Source: Progne subis subis
Taxonomy: Eukaryota; Chordata; Aves; Passeriformes; Hirundinidae
Length of the DNA stretch: 64,000 bases
Assembly: GCA_022316685.1 (NCBI GenBank)
Contig: JAKJHU010000067.1
Coordinates: 620,001-684,000 of the forward strand
Direction of reading: 5' to 3'
Below, piece by piece: positions 1 through 12,900 of this stretch (position 1 is its first letter; each line of letters starts with the position of its first letter). Under the pieces are notes generated by a model, which worked only from the letters and a program-made list of their open reading frames with translations, ran no database searches and was not told where the DNA came from. A program made the position numbers and the translations under genes.

Positions 1-3000
1 AAGATTAACTAGTTCATCTGCCTCAAAATTTTAATGAGATAAAATTTGACAAAGTCAAACTTCAGTGAAAAGCTCTACCTTGAATTAACTTCCTCTAAAC
101 TAGCTTTCCATAAATGAGAGGAAATGAAACATCAGCTGTCCATTGTGAAACAGACAGAACAGAAATACAAGTGTGTTGGTGGCTTTGTGGGGCTACACCT
201 GAGTTTTAAGTTACTGTATAAAAGTAACAGTGATTTGTTCCAAACCCATGCTATCGTTTCTGATTCAATTGGTGAATCAATGCTTATTCTGTCTTTTGAA
301 GCTATTATTACTGCCTGCTTAATGTTTCTTTTTGCAAACATACTTTTTGTAGTGACACACTGCAATATTTTCATTATCACAATGTTCTTCAGTTTTAGTA
401 TACAACATGACAAAACATATGCTATGATTGCTGGAGTAGTAACAGTCCACTGAGACTAATGTATGAGTAATGAATATAGGGGTCATTTGAAAATAGGGTG
501 TGAGAGACTGAAATGTTAATGATTAATGTCTTAATCAAATGGCCATTTGCAAAAAACAAGGAGTGCTTTGCTGATGATGTGCAAGGTAACAGCCCAGGTG
601 CAGAAAGCGTGAGCACCAGAAGATGACCAGGAAAATATAACCTTTATTTAGCATAATCTGGGTTTTGAGCCAGGTGAGGATAGGGACCAATAAGCAGCTG
701 ATCCTGTGAGGGGGGAGAGTGCTTTTTATTATGCAGTCTCCTCCTTTTCAGAACTGGCTCAGTTGTAAAACTCCCCCCAGGAAAGTTATTGGGGCATTCA
801 CTCACAGGTCTAAGGGTTTTCACCCCTTCTGATGGGGCATAAATGACTTTATGTGAGAGGCTCACCTGAGAGGCAGCTGTCATGTCTTAGAAGGTGTCAT
901 AAACCACCAAAGACTCCTGAAGAGCCTCACAATGTTGCATCAGACACTGTAAAAACTCTGGGGAAGTATCTGGGAATTCCCACCTGATTTTCAGTGTGTA
1001 TTAACCCACTGAACTTAGTGGATTGCAACCATCACTTCAGCTGACGGACATCAGAGTTGCAACGATCTAGTCACTGAATTCAGAGGTGGTGGTGTTTTTC
1101 CTTCCCATTATTTACTCATACTTCCTTTCTCTTTCTTTATTTTTCTTATAATATTTCTCAAGTGATGGTTTTACGCTTTTGTATTTGTACAGAAAATGAC
1201 CATACTTCTTTTCCATTGCAAACAAATTGTTCTAAAATAAGCCCTACATATATACAAATATTTATGAACACCAATTATCCAGTGTCATTTCACTCTAATC
1301 TCCTCAAGGTATCTAGTAACAAGGATCTGAGTTAACCTCTTCTTCAGGGAGAGGTCATAACATACCGGTTTACTGTTATTTTCTCAGCCCCCTCTCTTTA
1401 ACTCTACTACCTAATAATAATTTATTGCAACTTACTTTTCCAGATATTCCCAGGGTTCCCTCTAGAGTGGATTTAAAACTCCCTCAGAGTTGGTTTCAAA
1501 ACCAACCCAAATATTGTACTTTACAGATGATCTAAACTTACATTCAGTGATGAAATAAATTACTGAAAAATGCTGAAAGAACTTAGGAGTAACTTGAACA
1601 ACAGAGTTCCACACTTCACATTATATGGTGACAAATCTCACTGAGTACTGAGGCAAAGTACTTCAAAAACATGTGCTAAACATAGACACAGGTAATGATA
1701 AACTAATCAAATGCTTTTGTGGATGACTGTCATCCAGCTTTATCTAAGAACAGATGAGCTGTCAAAATCAAGGTAGTCATTGTTAGTATTCAGTCAAGAA
1801 AGATTCAAGAAAATAGTTCATTTGAATCTCTTTCACATAAATAATATTTTTTTCTGCCAATTATTTGATCTGAATAACACATAAATAGAAATTCATCAAT
1901 CCTGGATTCACCTCCTTCACTACCATGCAAATTTTCCTGTTAAATTTCTCAAGTAAACTGCAATCTCTCTTCCCAATGTTCAGCATTTTATACAGAAACC
2001 CTTACTGTTAATTTTGGTGAAAAGAGACTATGCCACATTAGTATATTTATAAAACTTCTTGTGTGCCTTTTCCTTAGTGAATGGTGATTTTCAGGTCTGT
2101 AGTTCCAGTAGTCTGAAGTAATGTGAAGAACAGTAGTTTGCTTTGTGCTACAGTAGGGAATTAAACAGAGTCTACAAATACATGCAAATAAATATCCCAG
2201 TTCCGGGCAAGATTTCAGGCTATTATACTGCCTGAATTTACCTGATATCCAGGGTATACATAGTCTCCTTACAAAAGGATGTAAGGCGCTGTTGTGTCAG
2301 TGTGTATGTCCTGCAGGGATTGTCTTTGACTGTTTAAATGTGAGAGTGTTAGGCACACAATATAAAAGTAGGGGAGAAACACTAAAGCAAAAGATACAGC
2401 ATTTTGCTTATTTGCATTCAAAAGAGGAATTTATTACATTTTCCTTTGGAGCTGTTTTTACCTTTTTTCTTCTTTTAAAGAGAAATATACAAATAAGGCT
2501 TCTTAAAGGCAGTAAAAAGCCCATCTAGAAATGGAATCCAAATGAACTGTATTTATTATAGCTGAAGAGATAATTTTGCAAGACTTAATAAAATCCGGTG
2601 CCTTTTCTTACTTCATGGCCACCAAGCATCTGATTCTAATAGAACCATAAAGCTACAATAGTTAAAATAATAAACCAATGTGAAAAAAACTCATTGCAAA
2701 TACCCTTATCTTCTAGTCTATAAGTTTGTGTTGAAAGAGACATGATTACACCCATTGAAACTCTCCTTTTGCTCAGGAGTAAGTTGGGTTACTGTGGGTT
2801 CTTTTGCTTGGCTGCTCAAATGACTAAGTCCACAACTGTAATGGTGGTATTCTTTATACACATGAAATCTCTCTATGGTGAATTCTTTTTTGTACTTTGT
2901 AACTTATGACTTCTGAAAGATGTGAAAGGATTTAATCAAGGAGATAGAAGGAAAGATAGGGGGAAATCTGATAAGCATGAAATCCAATGTAAGATGTAAT

Positions 3001-3539
3001 TTTCCACCAATTTAGTGTCTACCTTCAAAAGATATAGTTGGGTAGAGGTTGGGATTGAAAATAATTAGTTTTTGTTTTCTGTTGTTTGCAGGGTGAATTG
3101 GGACACAGTCTGAACAAATGATGTTTCTTGTAAAACTGTATTAAAGCAATATCTAGAAGAAAATTGTAGAAAAAGCAAAACATTTTGCTATTGGTACACA
3201 GGTCTCTGGAATTTACAGTTGAAAATATTAATGATTTTTGCATTAGTCCTAACTCCAGGAGATGAAGTCCTTCTTGACTGAGAAATGAAAAGGCAAACTG
3301 TGACTTTTTAAATCATATATTAATGAGATTTTGTAGTTTTCTTTTGAGAGAAACTTCTTATTTGAGGGGTTTTTTTGGTTTGTTTTTGATGGAGAAACTG
3401 GTCTTGTGTAGTCTTTGGCTAGTGTCACAGCAAACAGAGTGAAATAAATAAGAACACAGTGGTATTTCCAGGACAGAGAAGAGGAAAATTATATCCTTTA
3501 AGTTATACACACAAAGCAATAAAAAGATTTATCCTTTTT
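1..3539. other. gene-free AT-rich DNA
   Basis: I see no gene here. All open frames are short (the longest is about 109 codons) and none carries a recognisable domain, splice context or biased codon use. Positions about 620-1060 are less AT-rich and contain a reverse-strand AATAAA in T-rich context near 640, so they could be a decayed LTR or other transposon remnant. I could not find matching TG/CA ends or a target duplication, so that is not called. Confidence 0.6.
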
Positions 3540-3540
3540 C

Positions 3541-3570
3541 TTTTTTTTTTTTTTTTTTTGTTTTTTTTTT
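3541..3570. repeat. poly-T tract, one interruption
   Basis: Nineteen T, one G, then ten T. It could be the reverse-strand tail of an unrecognised retrotransposon or a simple homopolymer. No flanking duplication was found. Confidence 0.85.
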
Positions 3571-4584
3571 AAGAAAAGCATATTCCACTTTGTCAATTTT
3601 CATAATTTCAGAGGCAAATAGAGAACTCTTTTCATCTTTGTACTTGCTCTTCTATCTAAAAAAGCAGTTTTTGTTTTAAAGAGATGAGTCTTAAATTAAA
3701 GACAGCTTCAAAATATTGTTGGCCAGCCTCCTGCTGCTGACCAAGAAAGGTAGATGTGAGGCACCACATGTGGTCGAGAAAATTCTGCATTATGGCTGGA
3801 TTGGCAGAGCAGCAGTGACAGTGACAGTATCAGGACACTGAGTATTACTGTTGCTATTTTATTGCTTTCTGTTTGTCTCTTGATGTTTGTCTAGTGCTGA
3901 AAGAAGATAGGGACAATTGAACTGATGTGACCTATCACCTCATATGTGCTGTGACAGTTCTCTCTGTGTGCTATGGACCCAATCGCTCCCTGGGTAGTAT
4001 AACATCATTTCAATTGATTTTGGTGGGAGTTGAACTGAGGCAAGTAAGGGCAAAATTTTGTCTTTTGGCTGCCATGGTTCTGTGCTTGAACATTGCAAAG
4101 GCAAATAAGGGTCTGTGTGATTCCATTCCTTCTGAGTAAACTACTGTTTGAAAAAGATTAAAAAACCAGAAACTTGCTGCAAAGTCATTATCAGTTTGAA
4201 GCCTCAGCTTGTGTCACTGTAAAAAGAAAGGGAACATAAGCCAAGTTTTTGAAAATGTCAAGAATTATCTCTGCTTTGTCAGATTTGAGAGTGGCATCAT
4301 GGGGCTTAATTAGACATCGTGTAATAGAAAATGCAAGGGTGTTAGTCAGTAGTGAGTGTCTTTCACAGAGATATAAACATTCATGCTGCTACATTATTCA
4401 ACGTCTTTCCAGTGAGCTTGTGAGTGACCTAAAATATAAAGAAAGATTTTTCTGCTATGAAATGTCATGCTCATGCTCAGGCATAATTTCTTCTGTATTT
4501 GTTTCTAACAGGTCTCTCCAAATATATTTAAAAATCAACTACAATTATTAGGATTTTAAAAGATTAAACCAGAAATTCTCTAAC

Positions 4585-4736
4585 TGGTTGGGGTTTTTTT
4601 TGTTTGTTTGGTTGGTTTTTTTGTTGTTTTTGGTTTTTGGGGTTTTTTATGTGTGTGGGGGGTTTTTTGTTTGTTTGGTTTGGTTTTTTTTTTGTTTTGT
4701 TTTTTTGTTTTTTGTTTTTTGTTTTTTGGTTTTTTT
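4585..4736 (+). repeat. G/T-only tract
   Basis: Over about 152 bases the plus strand holds only G and T apart from a single A at 4649. It mixes runs of T with TTTG, GGTT and GGGG motifs rather than one clean unit. The hydrophobic and lysine-rich short frames read from it are translations of the repeat, not genes. It belongs to a set of similar tracts in both orientations across the window. Confidence 0.9.
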
Positions 4737-5428
4737 AAATGGGAAGGCTTTAAAAAATATGCTGTAATTGCAATTTATTTTTTTTTTCCTTTGTGAGGCT
4801 ATACATTTATAGGAGGTTGAAAGTATTGCACTCACGGAATTCAGCTGTGCTTTCCTAAAAGTGTAAGTGCATGAGCTTCAAAAAAATCCTGATACAACTG
4901 AATTCAAAAGTTTTTCAGTCCCTTGAATTTTGGGCATATTTTTGAAGACACTTAGCTTTAGAGAAGTCTCCTCTCTGAAAATTATATGAAATACTAAATT
5001 TTAGAAAGTCAGTAAGTCCATAATAAGCACAAGTACCAGCTTTTTTTGCATTGTTTCTGATTTATTTTTCCTCCTCATCCAAATTATTAAAGATTTAGAT
5101 CATAACAGAAGACTGAAATTTAAATAATTCCAAAGGAAACATGAATACCTAAAAATATTGTATTATTTGGCTGTTAATTGAAGGTAACAAGAGATGTTTG
5201 CAAAATGCCACCTATGATTCATGGTTGTAATAAACTTTCCTTTCTGTGATGCTTGAATGGATACTAAACTGTGATAGAATGGACAGATTATAATAAGATA
5301 CATAGTGAGCTGTTTATATTTTTGTAATTATCATAGAAATAATAATAAGAGGTTTCCTCTCCAGAGGTGGGATTGTATTGATCTAAAAAACTCAACTATC
5401 CTTTGTTCAGTTTATGAGGGTGGTTTTT

Positions 5429-5460
5429 TTTTTAGTTTTAGTTTTAGTTTTAGTTTTAGT
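5429..5460 (+). repeat. (TTTTAG)n microsatellite
   Basis: About five tandem copies of a TTTTAG hexamer directly follow a short T run. It differs from the vertebrate telomere repeat TTAGGG, so it is read as an ordinary microsatellite. Confidence 0.85.
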
Positions 5461-7317
5461 ATGCTGCTCAAGTATTATGTCACACTTTTTATATTTACCA
5501 GATTGGTGTAATAAAAATATCTTGCATCCTCACTGATATCAAGGGACTAGAACAGTTAGGTGAAAGGGAGGGTACCCTGAGCCCTTTAAGTTTGATCAGT
5601 CTGCCAATGCCCCAGGAAAGCTGAGATCTTTGTGCCTGACCTGTCTATCAGTGTCCCATAATGGGGACTCCACCAGATAGTCCACTGGATCAGAGGGTTT
5701 TTTAGGGAAATGCACAACAGCATATCAGAGTTGAATCCTTTATTATAGTTTAGAAAGAGGGAGACTCATCCTGGATCTCTGCACTTTTGTCAACTATGCT
5801 ATCCACTGTTGGGAAATAATGTCCTTCAAAGTGCTAATCAGGTTAGGGAGCAACACACTTTTACTAACAGACATACTGAGAAGAGGAAATTGTGACAGAT
5901 TAAGGTTCAAAGGTTGCTGGTGGTAGCAACTGACTGCAAAAACGAATTTGAAGCAATATGGAGACAAATCACCAACACAAACTAACTTGCGGTAATAATT
6001 TAGTGCATGTAAAGTTCTTACCAACAAGCATCTCCATGGGGTAGAAGATTCAGCCCAGTGACTGATCCCAGAAGTTATTATGGACTCTTCCCTAACTTCT
6101 CCCCATCCCTAACTAACTTTTATACTATTTCTTTACATTTAGGTAGAAGTTGAGTGATCCTAGTTGTACATGTTTTTATTACTGATTGGTGTAAAATTAA
6201 TTTTGCTCTTAAAGGTTTAGTCAATAAAATCTGGAGCACTTTCTCTGTGTGGGTTGGTCATACCTTGGGGGTGGGTAACTTTGGGATAGAGGTGTGTATT
6301 AATATTACAATGAGATTTTAGTGGACCAAGTTCATCCAAGGGAAATGATTTCACCGCAGTTGCTGGTTCAATGGAGAGACATCTGCTCTCACCCTCAGCT
6401 AACAGCTGCCAGGAATTTTGTCCACTACACGGCGCTCTCAACTTCCCATGCATACGAGGATTGCTTACAGAGCCTGGCCATGGTTTCTTCACTCTGCTCC
6501 TCTCTCCATGTCATCCCTCTTAGCATGCTTAAGATGCAGGCTGTGTTGTGTGGGGAACTACCATGGAACAGATTCCGTGCATTTCACCCTATAATTTTTG
6601 TACAGGTATAACTTTTATTAGAATGGAACTATAACTTACAGTTTTTTCAATCTTATCACCACTTGTCTTCCTACAGTAGTGTTCTTAAGATTGTTTAGGG
6701 AATGAGTAAATCTTTTCTCCTGGGCCCATGCATTTATGTACTACATTACTTCCCTTGATGTATGGATATATAAATGGTAGAAATACAGAAATTTATAATG
6801 ATGGACACCATTTCTACTCTACAGAGAAATGCATAACAGTGTCTGTTATGTCATCTACTTCTGACAGTCTGGAAAACTACATTTTAAACCTGTTTTTATT
6901 ATCTTTGACCTACCCATCTGATAATGCAGTCATGTATTAATTATGAAAATATTTTTACTAATAGAACATCCCATCACATTTTGCCATCAAAACAGCAAGA
7001 GCTGTAGTTGGATCCATTCTAAGTAGTTGAACATAGATTTAATTTGGTTTTATTTACTATTTTGGAATTACAGAGATATACTTTAGCCTAGGTAGAATTT
7101 TGATATGAGGAAAATGAAGACAGCACCATCACTCCAACATGCACAAGTTTTCCTTCTGCTGGCCCATTAGTGGGAGTATTTGCTCAGTGATTCTTTCTCT
7201 AATTGTTAACACCTTTTAAACATCTGGTGCATGTGGAGAAATCCCTAGCCCTTTTATTAGAGATAAATTGTGCTTTTAAAAATAAAATATGTCATCTTAG
7301 TGTTTTCTTTTACTAGG

Positions 7318-7440
7318 GTTGAAAAAAAGAGAGCAAAACAAAACCAATGAAAAAACCACACACAAAGTAAAAGAAACCTAAAACAAATAAAAAATAACCA
7401 ACCCAAAAAACAACCCAAAAGAAAACCATCAGACAAACCT
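7318..7440. repeat. A/C-rich tract
   Basis: The plus strand is dominated by A and C with few G or T, in AAAC, CCAAA and ACACA motifs. It is the opposite-orientation counterpart of the G/T tracts elsewhere in the window. Confidence 0.75.
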
Positions 7441-8235
7441 GAATATCTTTAACAACACATTTCATAGCAACTGCCTTTTTTTTCACCAATTTTCCAAATA
7501 ATGTGCTACATTGTAACCTGTCACATTAAATTATGTCCATCATGTAGCACTATAGCACCTGACTTGACATAAAGGGATGTGAAGGCAAGAGTTATTCATG
7601 AAGAGAAGAAAAGGGTCTTATAAATGCCAAGGATGCCTTTGTGTGTTTGTAAATCCTTACTTATCTCATAATTAACATGCAGAAGCCACATTTTGCTCAC
7701 ATTTAAGTGTTTGACTTAAACCCCCTGTACCAACACATCTTGAGTGCAGAAGAAAGCTGTGTCCTTAGCTTACCCTGCCACCCTAAAACATTGCTGTGTC
7801 TGTTATGTAACATCAGTCACCCAAAGACTTGTCTGTTGATGTTTGAGTGATGTAAAGGTATTTTAATTCTGGAGGGAAAAAAAAAGAGGAGTTTTTTCCC
7901 CAGTTTATATAATCTAGGTTTCTTGTGTGTGTGCACTTTAAAACTGGGTGGTTTTTCAGCCACTTGTGAGTCTTAGAACTCCCTTTATCTTTAGTCTCCA
8001 TTATATGTTATAATGCTATATTTTTTGTAATAGTAGATTAGCAGTATAATTTATGTCCAAAGGATTCAAAACTCCAGAAGTCATCTAGCTTTATCATTTC
8101 AAAACAGTGTTAAATTCAGTGTTAGATCTGGTCATATGGCCTTGTACTTTCTTTTCATGTGTAAGTATTGTATTATCATAGCTGGCAAATGTCATGCAGA
8201 TCATGTAACTATATCCACATTTTTCACTTTATGGG

Positions 8236-8258
8236 CCTTTTTTTTTTTTTTTTTTTCT
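8236..8258. repeat. poly-T tract
   Basis: An uninterrupted T run of about 22 bases inside AT-rich unique sequence. No transposon body is recognisable beside it. Confidence 0.75.
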
Positions 8259-8714
8259 AACATAGCTTTTATATTTGTTCCGTGCAACATCAGCAAAATG
8301 GTATGCTTAAGCAAATAACTTATTAATAACACGAGGTAATAAAAATATTAAGAAAATTACCCATGAGACTAATGTGTCATATTATCAAAAAGTAACCATT
8401 TGGTTTATGTGTAACAACTAAAAAAGGTAATTTTTGTGTTAATGTCAGCTTTGGATTGAATCAGAACTGATTCTGGTTTTGATCCTAGGATTCTACTGTT
8501 TAGGATGTCTTAAGAATTGTTCCCAGTCATTGGTAAGGCTGAGGCAAAGTGCTTCAGAAGGCCAGCCAAAGGCTTTTATTTTAACAGTAGAGGACAAAGA
8601 GTCCCTGCTTTACTTAAAATACAGCTTACATGGCCAGATAGTGCCAGCCTCAATTTTAATAGTTATTCCTACTATTCTGTAGGAAGCATTATTTGTATTT
8701 TCATCTGTGTTTTC

Positions 8715-9520
8715 TGCATTACAGAAGAGTTCTGGAAGAGTTCTCAGAAGGTTATGTAGTTCAGCCTCTCCAATGAAGCCAAGGAGCAGGACTCTTGAAT
8801 AGCGACCACCTTAGGTTTCCCATGGTTTTTCATAACTAACTCTTGAAAATCTCCAGAGATGGAGATTTTCCAACTTCTCTATATGATCTGATTCAGTGCT
8901 GTACAAAAGCTTTTCCTGATGCTGAATAGACATCACAAGTCACAGCTTGTAGCAGTTGCTCCTTGTTTTACAATTTGGAATTGCAAAGAGTTTGACAGTT
9001 GTGTTTAGAGATGTCCACATAGTTTTAGGCTTATTCTCCGCTTAGCCTGCTTTTCAACAGACTTAAAAAGCCCAGTGCTCTCAATTTGCTCCATCAGACA
9101 GGTATCTCACTATCTTCCTTGTCTTCCATTTTGTACTTCAGTTTCCCAGCAGCTCCTTTAACTGAGACACAAAATTGAACATGTATTCCAGGTGCAGCCT
9201 TACTGGCATTGAGTTGAAAATAATAATTTACCTCTATCAGCTGACCACAGCTTTTCTGATGCAGTCCTGTGTGGGAATTGTTTGCCACAGTGTGATCCTA
9301 CTTGACCTGCTCTTCATTGTAGCACCCAGACCATTTTCAGTCTGGCTGGTATTGAGCCAGCTGCTTCCCAGTGTGTATCAGCACATGGGTCTATTCTGTC
9401 CTAGGTACATAGTTCGGCTCTTTGCTGAACTTCATGAGATTTCTGATAGTCAAATCATCAGTCTTGCAGTCAGTCATATCAGCAAGCTCTTTTAATATCC
9501 TCTGAATCTCATCAACTCTC
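8715..9520 (-). mobile_element. old CR1 LINE fragment, antisense
   Basis: Read on the reverse strand this stretch follows the order of a CR1 3' half. Plus-strand landmarks from left to right are phrases resembling the end of the element (gaatatctccagagat-like wording near 8850), the region naming lost primer and poly-T steps, and near 9440 a TTCATGAGATT phrase of the kind found in the CR1 segment around the end of ORF2. It is diverged and interrupted, with stops throughout, so it is a fossil. The identification rests on recalled CR1 wording and was not aligned. The limits are approximate. Confidence 0.6.
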
Positions 9521-9829
9521 ATGTATTTGTGTGCTCTAGGATATATATAAAAACCTGAGGACAAATGTAAGCACAAAGTAAGGGTTTCAGAATGTGAGTA
9601 ATACCTCAACTTTTCTCATCAATAGGCAATAGCTTTCACTTGCCTTGGCCTCACATATTCCTCCTGTGAGCTACCATCTCAAATTTTTCGCTTTGATTCT
9701 CATCTGGTACTCATGAATAAAATAGGTCCAGGCAATACTACTTTCACATATGAACCGCTAGGAAAGTTTCATTCTTCATGGGTAATGCAAACCCCCAAAC
9801 TGACTGAACCATCTAACCATCTATGTATT

Positions 9830-9931
9830 TGTTGGTGTGTATTTTTTTTTTTTTTTTATTGTTTGTTGGTGGGTGGTTTTTTTTGTTTGTTTGTATTTGT
9901 TGTTGTTGTTGTTGTTGTTGTTTTTTGTTTT
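9830..9931 (+). repeat. G/T-rich tract with (GTT)n
   Basis: A nearly pure G and T stretch: a T run, TTTG and GGTGGG motifs, then about nine GTT triplets. The short leucine- and phenylalanine-rich frames read through it are repeat translations. Confidence 0.85.
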
Positions 9932-12900
9932 CCTTCTCTTTTTTACTTTCTTTTCACAAGTGCTACAGACTTTCCCTGTTGAAAATACAAAACCAAAACT
10001 TTTTTCATTAAATGATTTTGACTAGCCAAGAATTCTAAAGTGTAGAAAGAGCAGACACAGTCTGGAAATGCTATCAGATTTATTTAATTTTTAATCGTAG
10101 TATGGGAATTGAATCTGTAAAAATACTGCTGCTTCAGAAAAAGAAAAGAAGTATACATCGTGAATAGAGGAAAGATTGCTGAAATCCTTTCTGATTTGTA
10201 TTTGTGGTACATATAGTAATGACAGTCATTAGCAAAGTCTAAAACAGTGCATGTTCTTAGTATAACAGGAATAGTATTACAAACAATGAGTAAAAAAATA
10301 TATGAAAGAATCATTAAATAATGGTAAGTTGTGTGCTTATACTCCCTTTCTATTGATACAAGTTATGGCATGATATCCCTAAAAAATACACATATGAACC
10401 TTATTATTAGCAGTACATTAAATTGGGTTTGTTCATTACTAAATAAAAAAAAATCTGTATTTTTGATGTGTCGACAATTATGCCGTTATGTAGATAATTT
10501 TTCTTCCAAGGAACCAATTCCTTGTTCACTTATTATCTCTCTATCTCTATTTCATATAATATGAAATATTTCTTATCTGTAACAGTAAGTCTATCCTTTT
10601 TGTGAGACTTTAATTTGTTGTTGTTGTTCCCTTATTAACCTCAAATAACCACCAAGAAATTAATGAGGGTAAAAAGAATGACAGGACTGAGCAGACTTTT
10701 CTTCTCAATGAAACCAAATTTTTACTTATGTTGCACTATTTTTATCCTTCTAGAAATTTGGCTTGGTAAACTTCTCTTAGCCAGACAGATACAAAATTTA
10801 AATGCCAGGTGTGATTAGAATTGTTGTGAGTTAACGAATTGTCATATAATATTTTGAAAAATTCTGATGGACAAATTATGTACAATTTTTGCTTACTGGT
10901 TGATAACTTTGGTGATCTAGAGGAATGTGTCAGTGTTTCTACCATTTGATATACAACCGATTTTCCCATTCTCTCATGCCATTCCCTTAGGAAAAGCATG
11001 ATGCAAAATGAGAAAATAGAAAGGAGGAAAGTTGCATTTTTTTCTCCACAGAAGTCAGTCATATAAATTGTTTATAGCACTTCATATATAAAAAGTCCTT
11101 GACATGTGAAATTTGCTCTTTCTATGGCTTATATTCAGGAATGCATATTCAAGGTAAGTCACCAATACAACACACTGGGAACTGAGTGTTGAATAAATAA
11201 CTAAATGCACCACCCAACAACCACTGGCTTTTCTACTATTCGTTTATCACCTAAAATAGAGACCATTACCAGCATCGTCCTGTTATGTCATTTTCCTTGG
11301 ACTATTCGTTTTTGCTAATGAGAATTGTGATGGCTGTTTCTGAATTGTTCTCCTTCTAAGTTTTTCTTTTTAACTTATGGTGAAAAAACTAAAAAAAAAT
11401 TAACCATTATTGTTTTGAGAAAAACAGAGCATTAACAAATATTTGAAAGATATTCATTACTTGTCAAATACTTTGACAGTATGGGATTATAACTGAAGGA
11501 ATATCCTAACAACTCAACAACAGGCCATTATCAATAAATTGTGTTCACTTTTTAACGTTGTTAATGTCGTTATAATGCAGCAATTGTTATTTCTCTTATG
11601 GGTTGTTAAAAGAAGTAATTATACATAGATAAGTGAAATATTGTCACAGAACAAATATTCAGTAAAACATAATGCAAAGCAAAAAAATAATGTTTTATTG
11701 TTTTTTCTTTTGGGAAAGCTGCAGCAATGAGACTGAATTAAGGTTTTGTATTTGGTCTTTTCACCTTTATTTTAAATATCCATATTAATAGCCTGAAAAT
11801 ACAAAGAGTGATGAGGTAGGTATACTTGCAAATTACTTATTAAACTTCAAAGAGATGTTCATTCAGGATCAGAGAAATTAGGGGGAGAGTATTAGGTGTC
11901 CAAGATACCTGAAACATAATACATTAAAATTGGAGGGGAAAATGGCTTAGAAATTAATTCAGTAATATAATTTTGGTTTTTTAAGTAGGATATACCAACT
12001 TAAAAAATCAACTGTTTTTGAGTGATTTCTAGAAATTAAGGAGCATTTCAGCTTAACATACCAATATATTAAAACAAAAAGATTTTCATATGCATAAGAT
12101 AAGGGATAACAAAGGATAGAAAATATATCATAATGTTTTAAATACCTCTTCTAGAATGCTATGTAATACTGTCTGTCCTGTATCTTAAGGGATATTACAG
12201 AACAAAAAGATGTTTGATCATGTGTAATGCAATAATGAAATATGTAAAACAGTGGTGTTGAAATAAACAAAAAAAACTACTGCAAAAGAAAAGAGGAATG
12301 GGGAACTAATAGTATTTTTTTTTCTGACTTATGTCATGTATCACTTATTTCCACATACCAAATTCTACCTGACTCTGAACAAAAGGAAACAAGGACAGTA
12401 AATTGAAATTAAATGTTATGAAATCCAGAAATGCCTTTAAGTTTACAGGGTGGGTATTTTTATGCATATATAAATGGTTTATGGAACTTATTAAGGCAGG
12501 ACATGATTTAGGTCATATATTAAGGAAGGTTTTTTTAAAAAAAGAAATAATTACATTGACAATATGTTTGACTTCTCTTAACAAATTATAAGCCATTTTT
12601 AAAATGAATACTTCAATCTAAAGGTTAAAGTATGCTCTCTTTTAGATTGAATAACCTTAGATCTGCCTGTTGCAGGCTTCTTATATCTTCCTCTGTCAGA
12701 GACAGAATATTGAACTAAATAACTCTTGGACACATTCCAAAGTATCAGTTCACTCTATTGCTTAGTGCACCATGTGTTTATAGTAAAACTCTGTTAATAC
12801 CAAGCTAAATGCAGGTTCCTTGTAGTGATGCACAGTCCTTACTTCCAAAATTGAGAAGAGAAAAAGAGATGGGAATGGAGCCAAGGACATTACTGATGAA

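Larger units (their letters stand above)
3571..8714. other. gene-free AT-rich DNA with simple repeats
   Basis: No exon, RNA gene or recognisable transposon is visible outside the simple-sequence tracts listed separately. The stretch about 5560-6030 is slightly richer in GC and contains T-rich reverse polyadenylation-like motifs, but it shows no LTR ends. Open frames near 6217-6611 overlap on opposite strands and show no family similarity that I recognise. Confidence 0.55.

Noticed and set aside
5429..5460. Telomere-like repeat
   Set aside because: The unit is TTTTAG, not TTAGGG, so it is treated as a microsatellite.
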